DNA of 64,000 bases from Notolepis coatsorum (Eukaryota > Chordata > Actinopteri > Aulopiformes > Paralepididae), in assembly GCA_963971535.1 (NCBI GenBank), contig OZ020588.1, positions 120,729,505 through 120,793,504 of the forward strand, in the 5' to 3' direction. A program made the position numbers and the translations under genes. Shown here one piece after another: positions 31,352 to 43,615 of this stretch. Position 1 is the first letter of the stretch; each line of letters begins with the position of its first letter. Under the pieces are notes generated by a model. The model did no database searches and was not told the DNA's origin. It saw only the letters and a list, made by a program, of their open reading frames with translations.

Positions 31352-31647
31352 CTGTCCTGGGTGGGAAGAGGAAGCTGAGTCATTTCTAACTGGCTGCTCC
31401 TGGTTTCTGGGAGAAGTTAAAATTGGCTATGGAGATTCCCCCGGGCATTCCAGCGGCTCCTGGTAGCAGTGCCGAGGGGACTAATCGACGCGTACACCCC
31501 ATGGCCGCTCTGGGGGCTATGGGCCTCACGTCTAGGTCTGGCATTATAGCTCAGCTACAATCAATAGGCGCAACAAGATTTGTGTCGATGTCAAGCCGTG
31601 ACGTAGCTCTCTTCAAGGAAGCTATGTTACGGAATGGTGAAGGAAAG
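31352..31647 (+). CDS. Unidentified exon-like open segment (73 codons)
   Basis: An ATG at 31429 with purine at -3 and G at +4 opens a frame of 73 codons starting MEIPPGIPAAPGSS, with 'LTSRSGIIAQLQSIGATRF' in the middle and ending at AAG|GTAAGC (31647/31648), a strong donor in phase 0. The frame stops soon after the donor. I do not recognise the protein. It lies inside the retrovirus-like element and just upstream of the BEL/Pao insertion. It may be a leftover of the outer element, a host exon or chance. Confidence 0.35.
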
Positions 31648-31909
31648 GTAAGCAGTGTTAGTTTCCCCCCTCAATCCCCATTATTTTAGGCCTAAGGGGG
31701 AGGAGTAATGTCGGCTAATTCAGAAGACATGTGGTGTGAGCAAGATGATCCAATAGGGGAATCATTCATTTGGGGTTATGACTTTTGAATGAGAACTGTT
31801 TGGTAAGGGCATATTTGGGGCTGTCTGTGCGCTAGAAGACATGGATAGTTCTGAATTTAAAGAAGGATTCTAGTCCATCTTTGAGTGAAGGGAGCAGAGG
31901 AATGGACTG
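31648..31909. other. Pre-insertion sequence left of the BEL/Pao element
   Basis: Short unique stretch ending in the target sequence GACTG (31905-31909), which recurs at 41276-41280 after the BEL/Pao element. Confidence 0.6.
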
Positions 31910-32846
31910 TGTTTTGAAGGTCCAGATTAACACATAGAGTCTGCGTTTATTATTTTGTATAACTTATATATTGTTTATATATATAAGATATATATTTTCA
32001 CGTCATCTGTTTACCTACCAGTATTCATCATTCGCTTATTTGTATATGTTCCACTCATAATGCCGTAGACAGCGTGAGCGCATGCGCGGGGTTCTTGGGA
32101 CATGCCTGGACAGAGTGTGTGTTATAGAAGAAATGTTTGGCAGCAGTAACAGGACAACAAGCAACATATCTTGACAGAGAGCTGTACAGCTAATTAGATA
32201 CCACATAATATTGTCGAGCCACTATTGGCACAGTATAGTGACTTGTTCGAGCAAAGTAACGTTGAGAGACTTATAGCTGAACCCAGCGGCGTTCTGGATT
32301 TAACTACCTATTGAAGACGACATGCGGGTTGGCCTAAGTGTACAAGGGCTAACTAGCTAGCAACCATGCCAACAGGCTTTTTGGACTAATAGCTATTAAT
32401 CCTGCCATCGGGCGCTAGGAATACAGGAACCCGGTCCGTACGAGACCGTACGAGACCCTCCTCACCAGCGACGACAGGATTATCCCAAGTTTGTCTGCGG
32501 CTCTCTGGAGTAGGAGCTCCAGAGAATTACCGTCTCCACCCGCCATCTTGCTTTCCCCGTGCTGCTCGCTTCTTCTCACTCCATTCCAAGCATCAATGGT
32601 CGAGTACTCGTAGTTCAGGACTATCGTTACCTCTGACATTGTTGCATTTGACATTATCGTATTAAAGGAGATCTGCGCTATGTATAATATGTATGCTTTC
32701 TATTACTATTAAAGTCACTGTCCCCTCGCAGTTAATAGAGTGTCCGCCATTTTGTGTACCTATACTGTCTGGCTAATTAATATTCTTTAGTAGTGGTTTA
32801 ATCTAGCATTTCAATACAGTCAGGGTTGTGTAGCTCCTTAGCTACA
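31910..32846 (+). mobile_element. 5' LTR of the BEL/Pao element
   Basis: 937 bp, TG...CA ends. Contains a long AT-rich TATATATA segment at about 31965-31995 and, near the end, 'gtccgccattttgtgtacc'. Matched by the 3' LTR at 38955-41275. Confidence 0.92.
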
Positions 32847-32848
32847 AT

Positions 32849-32865
32849 TGGTCCTTCGAGCCGGA
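32849..32865 (+). promoter_or_regulatory. Primer-binding site, tRNA-Tyr type
   Basis: TGGTCCTTCGAGCCGGA, two bases after the 5' LTR, is the complement of the 17-nt 3' end (with CCA) of vertebrate tRNA-Tyr as I recall it. Confidence 0.85.
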
Positions 32866-32890
32866 GGGTATCAGTGATAATAGTGATAAT

Positions 32891-35800
32891 ATGGCCAGCG
32901 GCAGACACTCTCCAACCAGATCTCCCCCATTAGCGCGCCCTAGGCGCCAGCTTCAGCCCCCTCCCTACTTGGAGGGCTACGCTGTAGATTTACCTCATAG
33001 CTTATCCAAGAGGATGCTAAGCAGGGATAACCTTAGTAGCTCAAGCATGCCCAACCTTACCGAGGAGTCAACCCTAGATGTAGAGACCCAAGCTAGTTTA
33101 AGTGAAACTAACTTAGCTTACAGGGGGGGACAAGCGGGGCATGACTTGACTATACCCACAGAGCACCGTGCCCCTGAGATGGACCTCGGAGCGCATGAAA
33201 GGAAAGAGTACCGCGCCCCCGAGATGGACCTCGGAGCGTGTGAGAAGACCAGGTCACCGCCAAACCCAGTCAGCTCCAAATCACCATCATCAGCGTCATC
33301 CCCAAGCGGGGCCGATAGGAGGCTAGCGCAAGTCCTGATCGCCACGATAACCGCCTCGGCTGAAAGGGACCGCCTCCAGGCGCAACGAGATAGTGAGCGC
33401 AAACATCTCAGACTGGAAGAGAGGCGCCTCCAGGCTGACGCCACGGCGCAACGAGAGAGTGAGCGCGAACATCTCAGACTGGAAGAGAGGCGCCTCCAGG
33501 CTGAAGAAAACATGGAGCGAGACGCGTCAATGCGCAGCACAAGGCAGAACGAGACCGCCTACAAGCACAAATGATGGCGCAAGCGCTCCAGAATGTAACT
33601 CCCCATTATTCCACCCGGAGCTCCCGGAGATCATCACGCCAAGGGTCGAGGGCACCCTCCCCGACCCGACGAAGCTACATGGGACCCCGCCTAAGGGAAG
33701 AACCTGCCTACGTTGCAGAGCAGCTAGCCGAGCGACTACAAAGCCTGACTGAGGACAAGGGAGGACAGAAGGCCCACCCGCACTACTCCATCTCAGACCA
33801 GGAGGCACAGCGCAGCCCCGATCTCAGTCACGACACGCTGCATCATGAACCCCCAACACGCCCCCGGGGAGAGTTCGAGCACCAGACAGCACTGAAGACT
33901 AGCGCCTGGCAACCCAGCCCCTGGTTCCCGCCCAGCACGAACCAACGACCCAACGCACAGGGAGACTCGCCGCGGATGCCTCTCCCCCCACGTGCGTCAG
34001 TGTCACAGCCATCTATGGCACCCTACATTGGGACCCCCATATTCCCAGACTTCACAAGAGAAGGCCGAGCGCAGTATACCGAGCTGCGTATGTGCCTAGA
34101 GACAATCATGTCAGGAGTACAGGACGAGCCATACAAGTACGCCATTCTCCTTAAGCATATCAAGGTAACTAGAGCGCACAACATTGCGCTGGCATACTCC
34201 AATTCACAAACTCCCTATTCCGACGCCCTGGCGGCCCTCGACGGACGTTACGGACGTACATGGGTCATTCAGGAGATACGTGAGATCGAACGTCTCCCCC
34301 CGGCTAAAGACAACCGAGCCCTGGACGACCTATCCGTCAAAGTACAGTCCCTAGTAGGGATGCTCGGGTCCCAACGAGAGAAGGGGATGTACGAGTTGTA
34401 CGCCAACTCCAACGTGGAGCGCATATTGGAGAAGCTCCCCCCATTCCACCAAGAACACTTTCGGCGGCAACGAAACTACCGTGACCCGAATGCCCCAGAA
34501 CAGTCACTGCTGGATCTTGCTGACTTCCTAGCCAGGGAGGTTAGCAGCCTAAGAATTGACACCTTCGCATGGGGTGGCTCGAACTTTAAAGAGGGACCGA
34601 GGAGGTTTAAAGACCAAAGCAGGCCCATCACAGTGATGCACCAGGCCGAGTCGGTGTCACGACAGAAGAGTCACAACCCCCCCGCCAAGGGGAAATGGAA
34701 GATTGCATGTCAATACTGCGACAACGAACACTGGCTGTCACAGTGCGACGCATTCAAGAAACTGACCACCGTCGAAGTAAGTCAGTGGATTAAAGCTAAC
34801 CACCGCTGCTTCCGCTGCGCGCACGGCCACATGGCAGCAGAATGCTGCCTTAAGAAGAAGTGTGGCAAGTGTGACGGCGCTCACCTCGAAGCACTGCACG
34901 AGAGCAACAAGCGAAACCCAGCTCCACAAAGCAACTCGAGAGCAGAAGTACTCTACATCGACCCCGCGAAGAGTGGGAGCTCCAGAGTGCTCCTCAAAGT
35001 GGTACGAGTACTCCTCAGTCACGGGGACAAGGTACTCGACACCTACGCCGTCCTCGATGATGGGTCGGAGAAGACACTCCTCCTCGCCTCCGCCGTGACC
35101 CAGTTGGACCTGCGGGGCCCAGAGGAGACCATGACCCTCCTTACCATTCGTCGAGACTTAAAGACAATCAAAGGTGAAAACGTCTCGTTCACCATTGCAG
35201 CGATCGACCAGCCTGAGAAGCAGTATGCCATCAGCAAGGCGTTCACGAGCTACGACATAGGTTTGTCACGCTACGATTACCCCATCCCACAGCTGAGGGA
35301 AAAGTACGACCACCTACGCCAACTGCCCATACCGCCTATCAGCGGCGCTACACCGACCCTACTCATTGGCTCCGACCACGCGGACCTCATTGGCCCTACT
35401 GATGCGGTCCACATCGGACCCAGAGGATGCCCAGCCGCGGTTAAGACCTGTCTGGGGTGGACGCTCCAGGGCCCCCTCTCCGGGCCTTCCAGCCGACCAA
35501 CGTCCACACGCTGCCTTTACACCAAGGCGAGCGACAAAGACCACACTCTCCTACAGCACGTTGAGAGGCTATGGACACTAGATGCGCTGCCATTCAAGAA
35601 CGAACGCAAGATGGTTCGGTCCAAGGAGGACAAGTATGCCATCGCTCTACTAGAGCAGAAGACTACGAGGGTCGAGGTCGACGGAGTGCTAAGATACGCG
35701 ACCCCACTCTTGAGGCGGGAAGGGATGCCCACTCTGCACGTGCCTAAGGGAGCGACGCACAACTACCTACAGAGCACTGAGCGGCGCCTCGCCAAGAATC

Positions 35801-36330
35801 CCCCACAACCAACGATCTATCGCACCGAGATCGAGAAGCTGGTAACGGCCGGCCACATAAAGAAAATCGATGACCACGAGGCAGAAGGGACGACAGAGTC
35901 CTGGTACGTGCCCCACCACAAGGTCACCCACAACGGAAAGAACCGCATTGTGTTCAATTGCAGTTATCAGATTGGACAGCAGAATCTGAATAGCCTACTC
36001 CTGCCCGGTCCTACACTTGGACCCTCCCTCCTCGGCGTCCTGATACGCTTTCGTCAGGACAAAGTGGCCATCAGCGGCGACATCAAGGGGATGTTCTTAC
36101 AAGTTCGACTGATGGAGGAAGACAAGCCTTTACTGAGGTTTCTGTGGAGGGAGAGGCTCGACGACGAACAACCCTCGATATACCAATGGGAGGTACTCCC
36201 CTTCGGCACCACCTGCAGCCCGTGCTGTGCCACGTTCGCGTTACAGAAGCACGTGGCTGAAGACCCCGGAGCTGACGATGATGTCCGACACAGCGCTGAA
36301 CGAAGTTTCTACGTGGACAACTGCCTATAG
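32891..36330 (+). pseudogene. BEL/Pao gag, protease and start of RT (fossil part)
   Basis: The first frame (32891-33574) has a low-complexity N-terminus with two near-identical blocks around 'RLEERRLQA'. A 919-residue frame (33571-36330) follows with a DUF1759-like gag domain (PDFTREGRAQYTELRMCLET), zinc knuckles (CQYCDNEHWLSQC; CFRCAHGHMAAEC; CGKCDGAHLEALH), a protease region (DTYAVLDDGSEKTLLL), and RT blocks 'KNRIVFNCSYQIG', 'GDIKGMFLQVRL', 'LPFGTTCSPCCA' and FYVDN. This is the normal BEL/Pao order. Confidence 0.9.
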
Positions 36331-38843
36331 AGCGTATCCACGCAAGAAGAAGCAGAGAACATCCTGATGAAGCTACGGGCTTCGTTAGCCAAAGGTGGAT
36401 TCGACCTCCGACAGTGGGCCAGTAGCGACCCTCAAGTCCTCCGGCACCTCCCTCCAGAGACTAAGGGCGCTAGCAGCGAGACCTGGATGGCGCACACCCC
36501 AGGCGAAGCACAAGAGATGACGCTGGGTCTGGCGCTTTAAGACGGACTCGCTTCACTACCGACACAGACCTCTGAGGACGGACCAGGAGACGTCCACGAC
36601 TAGACTGACCACTCGGCGGAGTGTGTACCGAACACTCGCCAGCCAGTACGACCCTATGGGGTGCATTCTCCCCTACACCACCTGGGCGAAGATGCTGGTG
36701 AGAGAACTGGGCCAAGGAGCAGGACTGGGATGACCCCATACCCGAGCACCTAGCCACCACATGGAGAGAGTGGGAGGATGAACTTGTCTTACTCCGCGAG
36801 GTTGCCATCCCGCGGAGCTACTTCCCTCCTAACGTGTGCTTGGAGACTTGTCAGATCGACCTGCACGTCTTCAGCGATGCCTCGGAAGTGGCGTACAGAT
36901 CAGTGGCCTACCTGAGGGCTCGAGAAGAGGGAGGAGAAGTCCACGTAGCCTTTGTCCTGGCCCGCTCGAGGATTGCTCCCCGCAAGCAGCAGTCGATTCC
37001 GCGACTGGAGCTCTGCGCAGCCCTGGTAGGCGCACAACTTGCCAAAATGGTGCAAAATGAACTCACCATACCGGTGCGTGAGATCATCCTATGGTCAGAC
37101 TCCATGACCGTGATCACCTGGATCCAGTCGGCCTCCTGTCGGTACAAAGTGTTCGTAGGAGTCCGAGTATCGGAAATCCAAGACCTGGTAGGAGCGGAAT
37201 GTTGGAGATATGTTGACACCAAGCAGAACCCAGCGGATGTCATCACACGGGGGATGTCCCTAGCCGACCTCACCCATCCTAACTCATACAGTGATGGCCC
37301 AGAGTTCCTCAGACTCCCGGAGGAGAAGTAGCCTATCTCAACACCGCGGGATGCGAACCAGGAAGAGTCAGAAATAAAGAAGTCCATGTTCTGCGGGCTG
37401 AGTCAAGCCCCGGCTCCAACGGGCCCAGACCTAGACGACTGTCAAACTCTGGAGAGTGCCCAAAAAAGGACATTCCTATGGCACCACCCGGAGCTTCCCC
37501 CCACCACAGACCTCAGTGCATCTGCCTACAAGGAAGCGGAACTTCTTGTGCTGCAGAGGGCGCAGAGAGACTCTTTCCCAGAGGAAATGGAGTGTCTGAT
37601 AAGGGCAAAGCCAGTCCCCTCAGACAGTCGACTCCTCACCTTAGCCCCAGAAATCGACGCCCAGGGCCTCATCAGGGTGGGGGGTCGGTTGAGACGGGCC
37701 CCGGACTTGGCCGAGGATGTTAAGCATCCCATCGTCCTAAGCAGCCGACACAGGGTAACAGACCTGATTATTCAGAAATAAGACGAGGTGGTGTGCCACG
37801 CGGGGACTGAGCGAGTCTTTGCGGAGATCCGGCGGCGCTTCTGGATACTCCAAGGGAGAGAAGCTGTACGTCGATTCCAACGAACTTGCCCGACCTGTCG
37901 CAAGTGGAGGGCACAGCCTATTATCCCGAAGATGGCAGACCTGCCTCCCTGCCGCCTCAGAGTCGGCGGGCGGGCCTTCCATTCCACGGGCGTGGACTGC
38001 TTTGGCCCATTCAATGTCAAGAGAGGAAGAGGAAGAGGAGAAGAGGTGGGGCATCGTGTATAAATGCATGACCACCAGAGCTGTTCACATTGAGCTCCTC
38101 CAGTCGATGAGTACAGACTCGTTCCTCATGTCATCCAGGAGGTTCCAAGCGAGGAGAGGGACCCCCTCTGTGCTATTGTCAGACCAAGGGACAAATTTCC
38201 GAGGAGGAGACACGGAACTGAGAGCGAGCTTCCTTAACATGGGTGAAGAACTCAAGACCCGCCTCGCTCCGGCTCAGGTCACCTTCCAGTTCAATCAAAC
38301 TAATGCTCCCCATTTCAGGGGAATGTGGGAGAGAGAGGTCCGATCAATAAAGACTGCTATGTACACCGTACTTGGAGCCCAAACAGTGGGCGATGAAGTC
38401 CTGGCTACGGTCCTCACCGAGATTGAGGGAGTTCTGAACTCCAAGCCCCTCGGCTACGTTTCAAGCGACGTAGCTGACGTCGACCCCATCACCCCAAACT
38501 ACCTCTTGATGGGGCGGCTGGACCCTGCCCTTCCTCAGACTGTGTACAGACAGGACGAGATGAGCGGACGGAGAATGTGGAGACACAAGCCCGCCAGAAA
38601 TGGGTGAAAGACAGGGACAACCTGACTGTGGGGACCGTCGTGATGATCATAGACCAGTCACTACCCCGAGCTACGTGGGAAGCCGGCCGTGTGAGCAGAG
38701 TGATCAATGGTTCGGATGGGAAGGTCAGAGCGGCAGAGGTCATCGTCCAAGGGCGGACTTATACTAGACCAGTAGCTAAGTTGATAGAGCTTCCTGCGTT
38801 CCCTGACCCCCCTGACGACGACGATAACCCACCAACTTTATAG
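36331..38843 (+). pseudogene. BEL/Pao RNase H, integrase and C-terminal domain (fossil part)
   Basis: Separate open stretches carry RNase H (DLHVFSDASEVAY ... LWSDSMTVITWI ... QNPADVITRGM; about 36834-37331), the integrase zinc-binding region (37386-38063, CPTCRKWRAQP), the integrase core (37819-38607, 'MTTRAVHIELLQSMSTDSFL', 'LLSDQGTNFRGGD') and a DUF5641-like end (38577-38843, RDNLTVGTVVMIIDQSLPR). Broken. Confidence 0.88.
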
Positions 38844-38935
38844 ATTACTTCCAACTCCCCATAGCCCATTATGGAGAAATTGACTTGACCTTTGATATTA
38901 ATCTGTGCCCCAAATTTTATTTGCTAATTAGGTTC

Positions 38936-38954
38936 CGACTAATTAGGGGGCGGC
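38936..38954 (+). promoter_or_regulatory. Polypurine-type tract before the 3' LTR
   Basis: 'taattagggggcggc' directly precedes the LTR start TGTTATGAAGG at 38955, the usual place of plus-strand priming. Confidence 0.5.
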
Positions 38955-39384
38955 TGTTATGAAGGTCCAGATTAACACATAGAGTCTGCGTTTATTATTT
39001 TGTATAACTTATATATTGTTTATATATATAAGATATATATTTTCATGTCATCTGTTTACCTACCAGTATTCATCATTCGCTTATTTGTATATGTTCCACT
39101 CTTAACGCCGTAGACAGCGTGAGCGCATGCACAGGGTTCTTGGGACATGCCTGGACAGAGTGTGTGTTATAGAAGAAATGTTTGGCAGCAGTAACAGGAC
39201 GGCAAGCAACGTATCTTGACAGAGAGCTGTACAGCTAATTAGATACCACATAATATTGTCGAGCCACTATTGGCACAGTATAGTGACTTGTTCGAGCGAA
39301 GTAACGTTGAGAGACTTATAGCTGAACCCAGCGGCGTTCTGGATTTAACTACCTATTGAAGACGACATGCGGGTTGGCCTAAGT

Positions 39385-40752
39385 CAGGGGTCAGCAACCT
39401 TTACTATCAAAAGAGCCACTTTTCCCCCGTCCCACAAAATAAAATGCTCAGGGAGCCGCACAACCTATTTACCCTTAAAATGAAGATAACACCGGCGGCT
39501 ATGTGGCGTAGTGGGCAAGGCGCTCGCCACGAATGCGGAGACGCTGGGCTCGCCTGTTCGAGCCCAGCGCTCCACATTGCTTTCAGTTTAGCCGGTCGTT
39601 CATACTAATACACATTGGCCGTATTAGGGGGTGGGAAACTGATGGGTGGGGATCGGGCGTTGTGGACAGCGACTCCTACAGGTCGGTTGGTGCGCCTGCG
39701 CAGTAGAATCAGGAAGTGTCGGGGGCAGCGTGAGCCTCCCACGCGTTACTCCTCGCCACTGAGAGATCGAGCTGCGCAGGTGAAAAGATGCGACTGCTGT
39801 TACCTCAAGTACCGGAGGGGACTTGTGCTATGTATGACTTAGTCCACATTGCAGCCGGCTTGTGGGAGGCAAGAAACAGCGTTCGTGACAGGGGAGGGTT
39901 GAATTGGATGATACGAAATTGGGATGGGAGAAAATATAGAAAATGAGAGAAAAAGTGGATAAAAAAAAAGAAATGAAGATAACACAGTGTATAACGTTTT
40001 ATATATCCCCAAGCATACCCCACATTTAGCATAAAACGCCTGACAATTGCATACCCAAAGTAATTTGCGATTTATTATACTTTATACTTATAGCACACAG
40101 TGTGTTGCATTAATGGGATTATAAAGCAACAAAAAGAAAAATTTTGACTTTTTAATTGCTGTTTTTACCTGTTATAACAAAGGAAAACCTCAAACTCTTA
40201 TGAAGAGGAGAAAAAATACTGGCTGTGTAGACCTATTTTTTTATAAAACACAGAAGAGGAGACAAAACACTGGTGTCTGTAGACCGACTTTGAAATAAAA
40301 CCCTGAACTATTCAGGTATATTTGAGTCCTTCCCTTTGTGAAACATTTATAAAATAGAAAGTAGTCCACTTTGAAAAAAGAATACCATGTGTAGACCTAC
40401 TTTGAAATAAAACACAGAAAAGGAGAAAAAACACTGGCATCTGTAGACCTACTTTGAAATAAAACCCTGAACTATGCAGCTCTATTAGAGTCCTTCCCTT
40501 ATTTGTGGAAAATCTATCAAATAAAAAGTAAATTTTTCATTGTTCGCAAATTTCGCACCACATATCAGGCATACAGGTAAGCCTTTTGTTGACTAAATAT
40601 CTTAGTTGATGAAATATCTTTTCATGTCAGTGTCACAGTATGACACCGATCTCCAAAAGGCTTTTATTTTTTATTTTGTTTGGGCCAGGGAGCCGCAGCT
40701 GATTGGCTAAAGAGCCGCATGCGGCCTCGAGGCCGCAGGTTGCCGACCCCTG
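39385..40752. mobile_element. Non-autonomous hAT element inside the 3' LTR
   Basis: Ends CAGGGGTCAGCAACC and, reversed, CAGGGGTCGGCAACC. Perfect 8-bp duplication GCCTAAGT (39377-39384 and 40753-40760). The interior is AT-rich with a repeated 'tgtagacctactttgaaataaaac' block (40245-40460). Near both ends 'aaagagcc' blocks face each other. Carries a family A SINE. No transposase. Confidence 0.93.
39493..39970 (+). mobile_element. tRNA-derived SINE, family A, copy 3
   Basis: Perfect 15-bp duplication AAATGAAGATAACAC (39478-39492 and 39971-39985). Head GGCTATGTGGCGTAGTGGGC with B-box GTTCGAGCCCAGC; the tail ends 'agtggataaaaaaaaag'. Its central 228 bp are apparently identical in sequence to the copy at 56674-57134, pointing to recent activity. 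Confidence 0.92.
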
Positions 40753-41280
40753 GCCTAAGTGTACAAGGGCTAACTAGCTAGCAACCATGCCAACAGGCTT
40801 TTTGGACTAATAGCTATTAATCCTGCCATCGGGCGCTAGGAATACAGGAACCCGGTCCGTACGAGACCCTCCTCACCAGCGACGACAGGATTATCCCAAG
40901 TTTGTCTGCGGCTCTCTGGAGTAGGAGCTCCAGAGAATTACCGTCTCCACCCGCCATCTTGCTTTCCCCGTGCTGCTCGCTTCTTCTCACTCCATTCCAA
41001 GCATCAATGGTCGAGTACTCGTAGTTCAGGACTATCGTTACCTCTGACATTCTTGCATTTGACATTATCGTATTAAAGGAGATCTGCGCTATGTATAATA
41101 TGTATGCTTTCTATTACTATTAAAGTGATTATTCAACTTTGTATCACTGTCCCCTCGCAGTTAATAGAGTGTCCGCCATTTTGTGTACCTATACTGTCTG
41201 GCTAATTAATATTCTTTAGTAGTGGTTTAATCTAGCATTTCAATACAGTCAGGGTTGTGTAGCCCCTTAGCTACAGACTG

Positions 41281-41930
41281 AATTAGCTGAGATTGAGGGT
41301 AGAAAGGGAGGGAGCCACTAATATGTTTGTTTGCCTATGCGATACTAAATGCATGTCTGTCTGTTGTATGAATGCGTAATTCTGCATTTATGTTTCAACT
41401 AATACATGTGTGTGGAACATTTATTGTATTGATACCGGTGTGGAAGGCAGTGTTGACTAATACGTTTGGAACCAGCATGTTTGTTTTGTTGTGTTTGAGT
41501 GATAGATGTTGTTTGTCATAGTTTTGTTGGTAGTTGCATGGGTATATGTCTGATGTGTGGTGTTTGTACGTGTGTAGGTGATATTTGGTTTTGATTTGGT
41601 TCCTATTTCCTTACATTGTTTGACTGAGTGGGTGTTTGTCGAAGCGTCAATTACTGCATGTTTTGTTGAAGTATATGTTCTGTCTTTTAATTTTGTCTTT
41701 TGATTTTGTCCTCTCTTTTGATTTTTTCATTTGTGAAATGGGTGATAATGAGCGCGGAGAGTGACGCCGATGAGCCAGGACTGGAAGTCTGAAAGTTGAG
41801 TGGTTCTTTACGCATTTTGTATATGTTTCAATCAATGGGTTTTCTCATAAAAAGTGTCTAGATGAATTGAAATCTGCTTGTGGTTGTTGAGTAAGCTGTG
41901 GTGTTCTGTTGTGATTTGTTTCTTCAACAG
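41281..41930. other. No gene seen
   Basis: TG/TTTG-rich sequence right of the BEL/Pao insertion, with a polypyrimidine-rich 'cttttaattttgtc' repeat at 41683-41730. Would be intronic if the exon-like segments are real. Confidence 0.4.
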
Positions 41931-42153
41931 GCTGTCGAGAGTGGGGGTGACTGAACGAACACGGCAAGCTGAGCGAGTAGACGATGAGTATATGTACAGA
42001 GAGCGTTCAGCTGTTGTCTATTTCATAGCCAGACTCCTGGGGGACACTGTGGTCGTGCTGGAGGCCATACCAAGGCTAGGCCCTTCTCATGTGCGTACCT
42101 CAAAAGGAGGACGAATTGGGAACCAGGAACTGGCGGTGATGACTGATCTTGAG
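41931..42153 (+). CDS. Unidentified exon-like open segment (74 codons)
   Basis: Bounded by a good acceptor 'gtttcttcaacag' and a good donor GAG|GTAGGA. The open frame needs one leading base (phase 1) and reads LSRVGVTERTRQAERVDDEY ... then 'FIARLLGDTVVVLEAIPRLG' ... ending ELAVMTDLE. It has no homology I recognise. The upstream exon-like segment (31352-31647) ends in phase 0, so the two cannot be spliced directly in frame; another exon or a different acceptor would be required. Confidence 0.35.
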
Positions 42154-43615
42154 GTAGGAAATGCCTTGAGGTGAGTTCAGATAACCACGGTTACGTTCGC
42201 GTGAGCCTGGAAGATATGCCACGAGCTGAGGCTCAATGGTGCCTGAAAATGTAGGGCTGATTGGTACCAAATTGAGGTGGAGGGGCCGACGACAGGAGTC
42301 TGAGGACATCGGACTGGAAACTAGTATGATGCAGTGTCCTCTGGGGGTTCAGGTATTGGTGTGATTAAATTGTGTTGGTGGTGGGGGATGGTTGAGCGAC
42401 TGGCATATACTCATGGTTAGGTGATGGAGTGTCATTTGTAAGTGTCGTTCAGCGCTCTCTACCTGGTGGCCTGCTGAAGATTGGAGTTGAGACTGTTGGA
42501 TTCACAGTCTCAAGGGTGGGTGTGAGTGGAATCAACAACTGAATGGATTGAAATGTGTGAGTGGAATCAACAACTGAATGGATTGAAATGTGTGAGTGGA
42601 ATCAACAACTGAATGGATTGAAATGTGTGAGTGGAATCAACAACTGAATGAATTGAAATAATGAATTGAAATAAGAATATTAGAATAAAAGAATAAATAC
42701 AATGAGAAGGCCTAAATTGATTGAAATTGTGCAAAATGTGACTGAACTGTTTTAAAGTATAATCTGATTGAAATAAATAAAATGTGACTGAACTGTTTTA
42801 GAGTATAATCTGGTTGGAATAAATAGTGTGTAACTTAACTATCCTAAATTCTAGTTGGAATAAATAGTAAGCATCTTTTCCGTGTTTTAAAATCGAGAGT
42901 GTCAAGCATTTTTTCCATATTTAAAAAAATCCTGGTGAAATGAGTTTGATGTCAATTTTCTTTCCTCCCAAGTTTTTTGATTGATATAGTATGGACCAGC
43001 TGACAGATTCCTCTATAAAGTTACGGCAATGAATGTTGATGACTGTTCGAATTGATACCCTCAAATATGTTTCCTGGTTTATATTGTATAGTTGTTATTA
43101 GCATTTTACGGGTTTTTAATCTGATGTGTTAGCCCGGAGGAGCAGAGCCCGGTAATGCATTGTGGCAGACACAGGATTACAACGGGCATAGTGGATAAAT
43201 GGGAAATCGAATGAACGGGTCATCGAGTTCCTGGGTGGGGTTATGTCAGGGGTAGGACGGGGTAACACGAAGGGCCAAGGTAAAGTTGATGGTGTGTATT
43301 AAAAGATGGACGATTGAAGTGGAAAAAAGAAGACGGTTCACTCCACTCTCTTCCCCTCTGGTCCATTCCATCACCTGCCCATCTACGGTCCCTCATGTCT
43401 AAAGACACTGGACTCTACTGGCGAGATACTCCTCCTCCTCCCTCTCCCCACTGACTGTGCAGGGATCAAGGACTGGATGACCTCTGGACCGTCTATTTGC
43501 CACATGTAGCAGGCTGAGATCTCCAACATGCAAGGAGGTTTTGCTAGGACTCTGCTTCGTTCTGCTGGACTCCCACACCTGCACTGTATTGATGATAGTA
43601 TTGGTGGTCATCCAT
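42154..43615. other. No gene recognised
   Basis: Contains a 4-copy 35-bp tandem repeat (42520-42653), AT-rich sequence, and a purine-rich 'gggtggggttatgtcagggg' at about 43235 that might be the real polypurine tract and LTR start of the outer element. Confidence 0.4.
42520..42653. repeat. 35-bp tandem repeat, 4 copies
   Basis: Unit GTGTGAGTGGAATCAACAAC followed by TGAATGGATTGAAAT; nearly perfect copies. Confidence 0.9.

Larger units (their letters stand above)
31910..41275 (+). mobile_element. BEL/Pao LTR retrotransposon, full architecture (fossil)
   Basis: Two LTRs begin TGTTWTGAAGGTCC and end CTTAGCTACA, flanked by a perfect 5-bp duplication GACTG (31905-31909 and 41276-41280). Interior order: tRNA-Tyr primer site, gag, protease, RT, RNase H, integrase (zinc-binding and core), DUF5641-type C-terminus, purine tract, 3' LTR. 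The LTRs differ by a handful of changes and small indels over about 940 bp outside the nested hAT element, so the insertion is young. The coding part is broken in about five places, and the copy is not expected to work. It inserted into the retrovirus-like element that spans 25.5-44.25 kb. Confidence 0.93.
38955..41275 (+). mobile_element. 3' LTR of the BEL/Pao element, split by a hAT element
   Basis: Same ends as the 5' LTR. The hAT element at 39385-40752 and its 8-bp duplication account for the extra length; without them it is about 945 bp. Confidence 0.92.

Noticed and set aside
31352-42153. A finished gene model joining the two exon-like segments
   Set aside because: Phases do not match (0 then 1) and no intermediate exon was found, so they are reported separately with low confidence.
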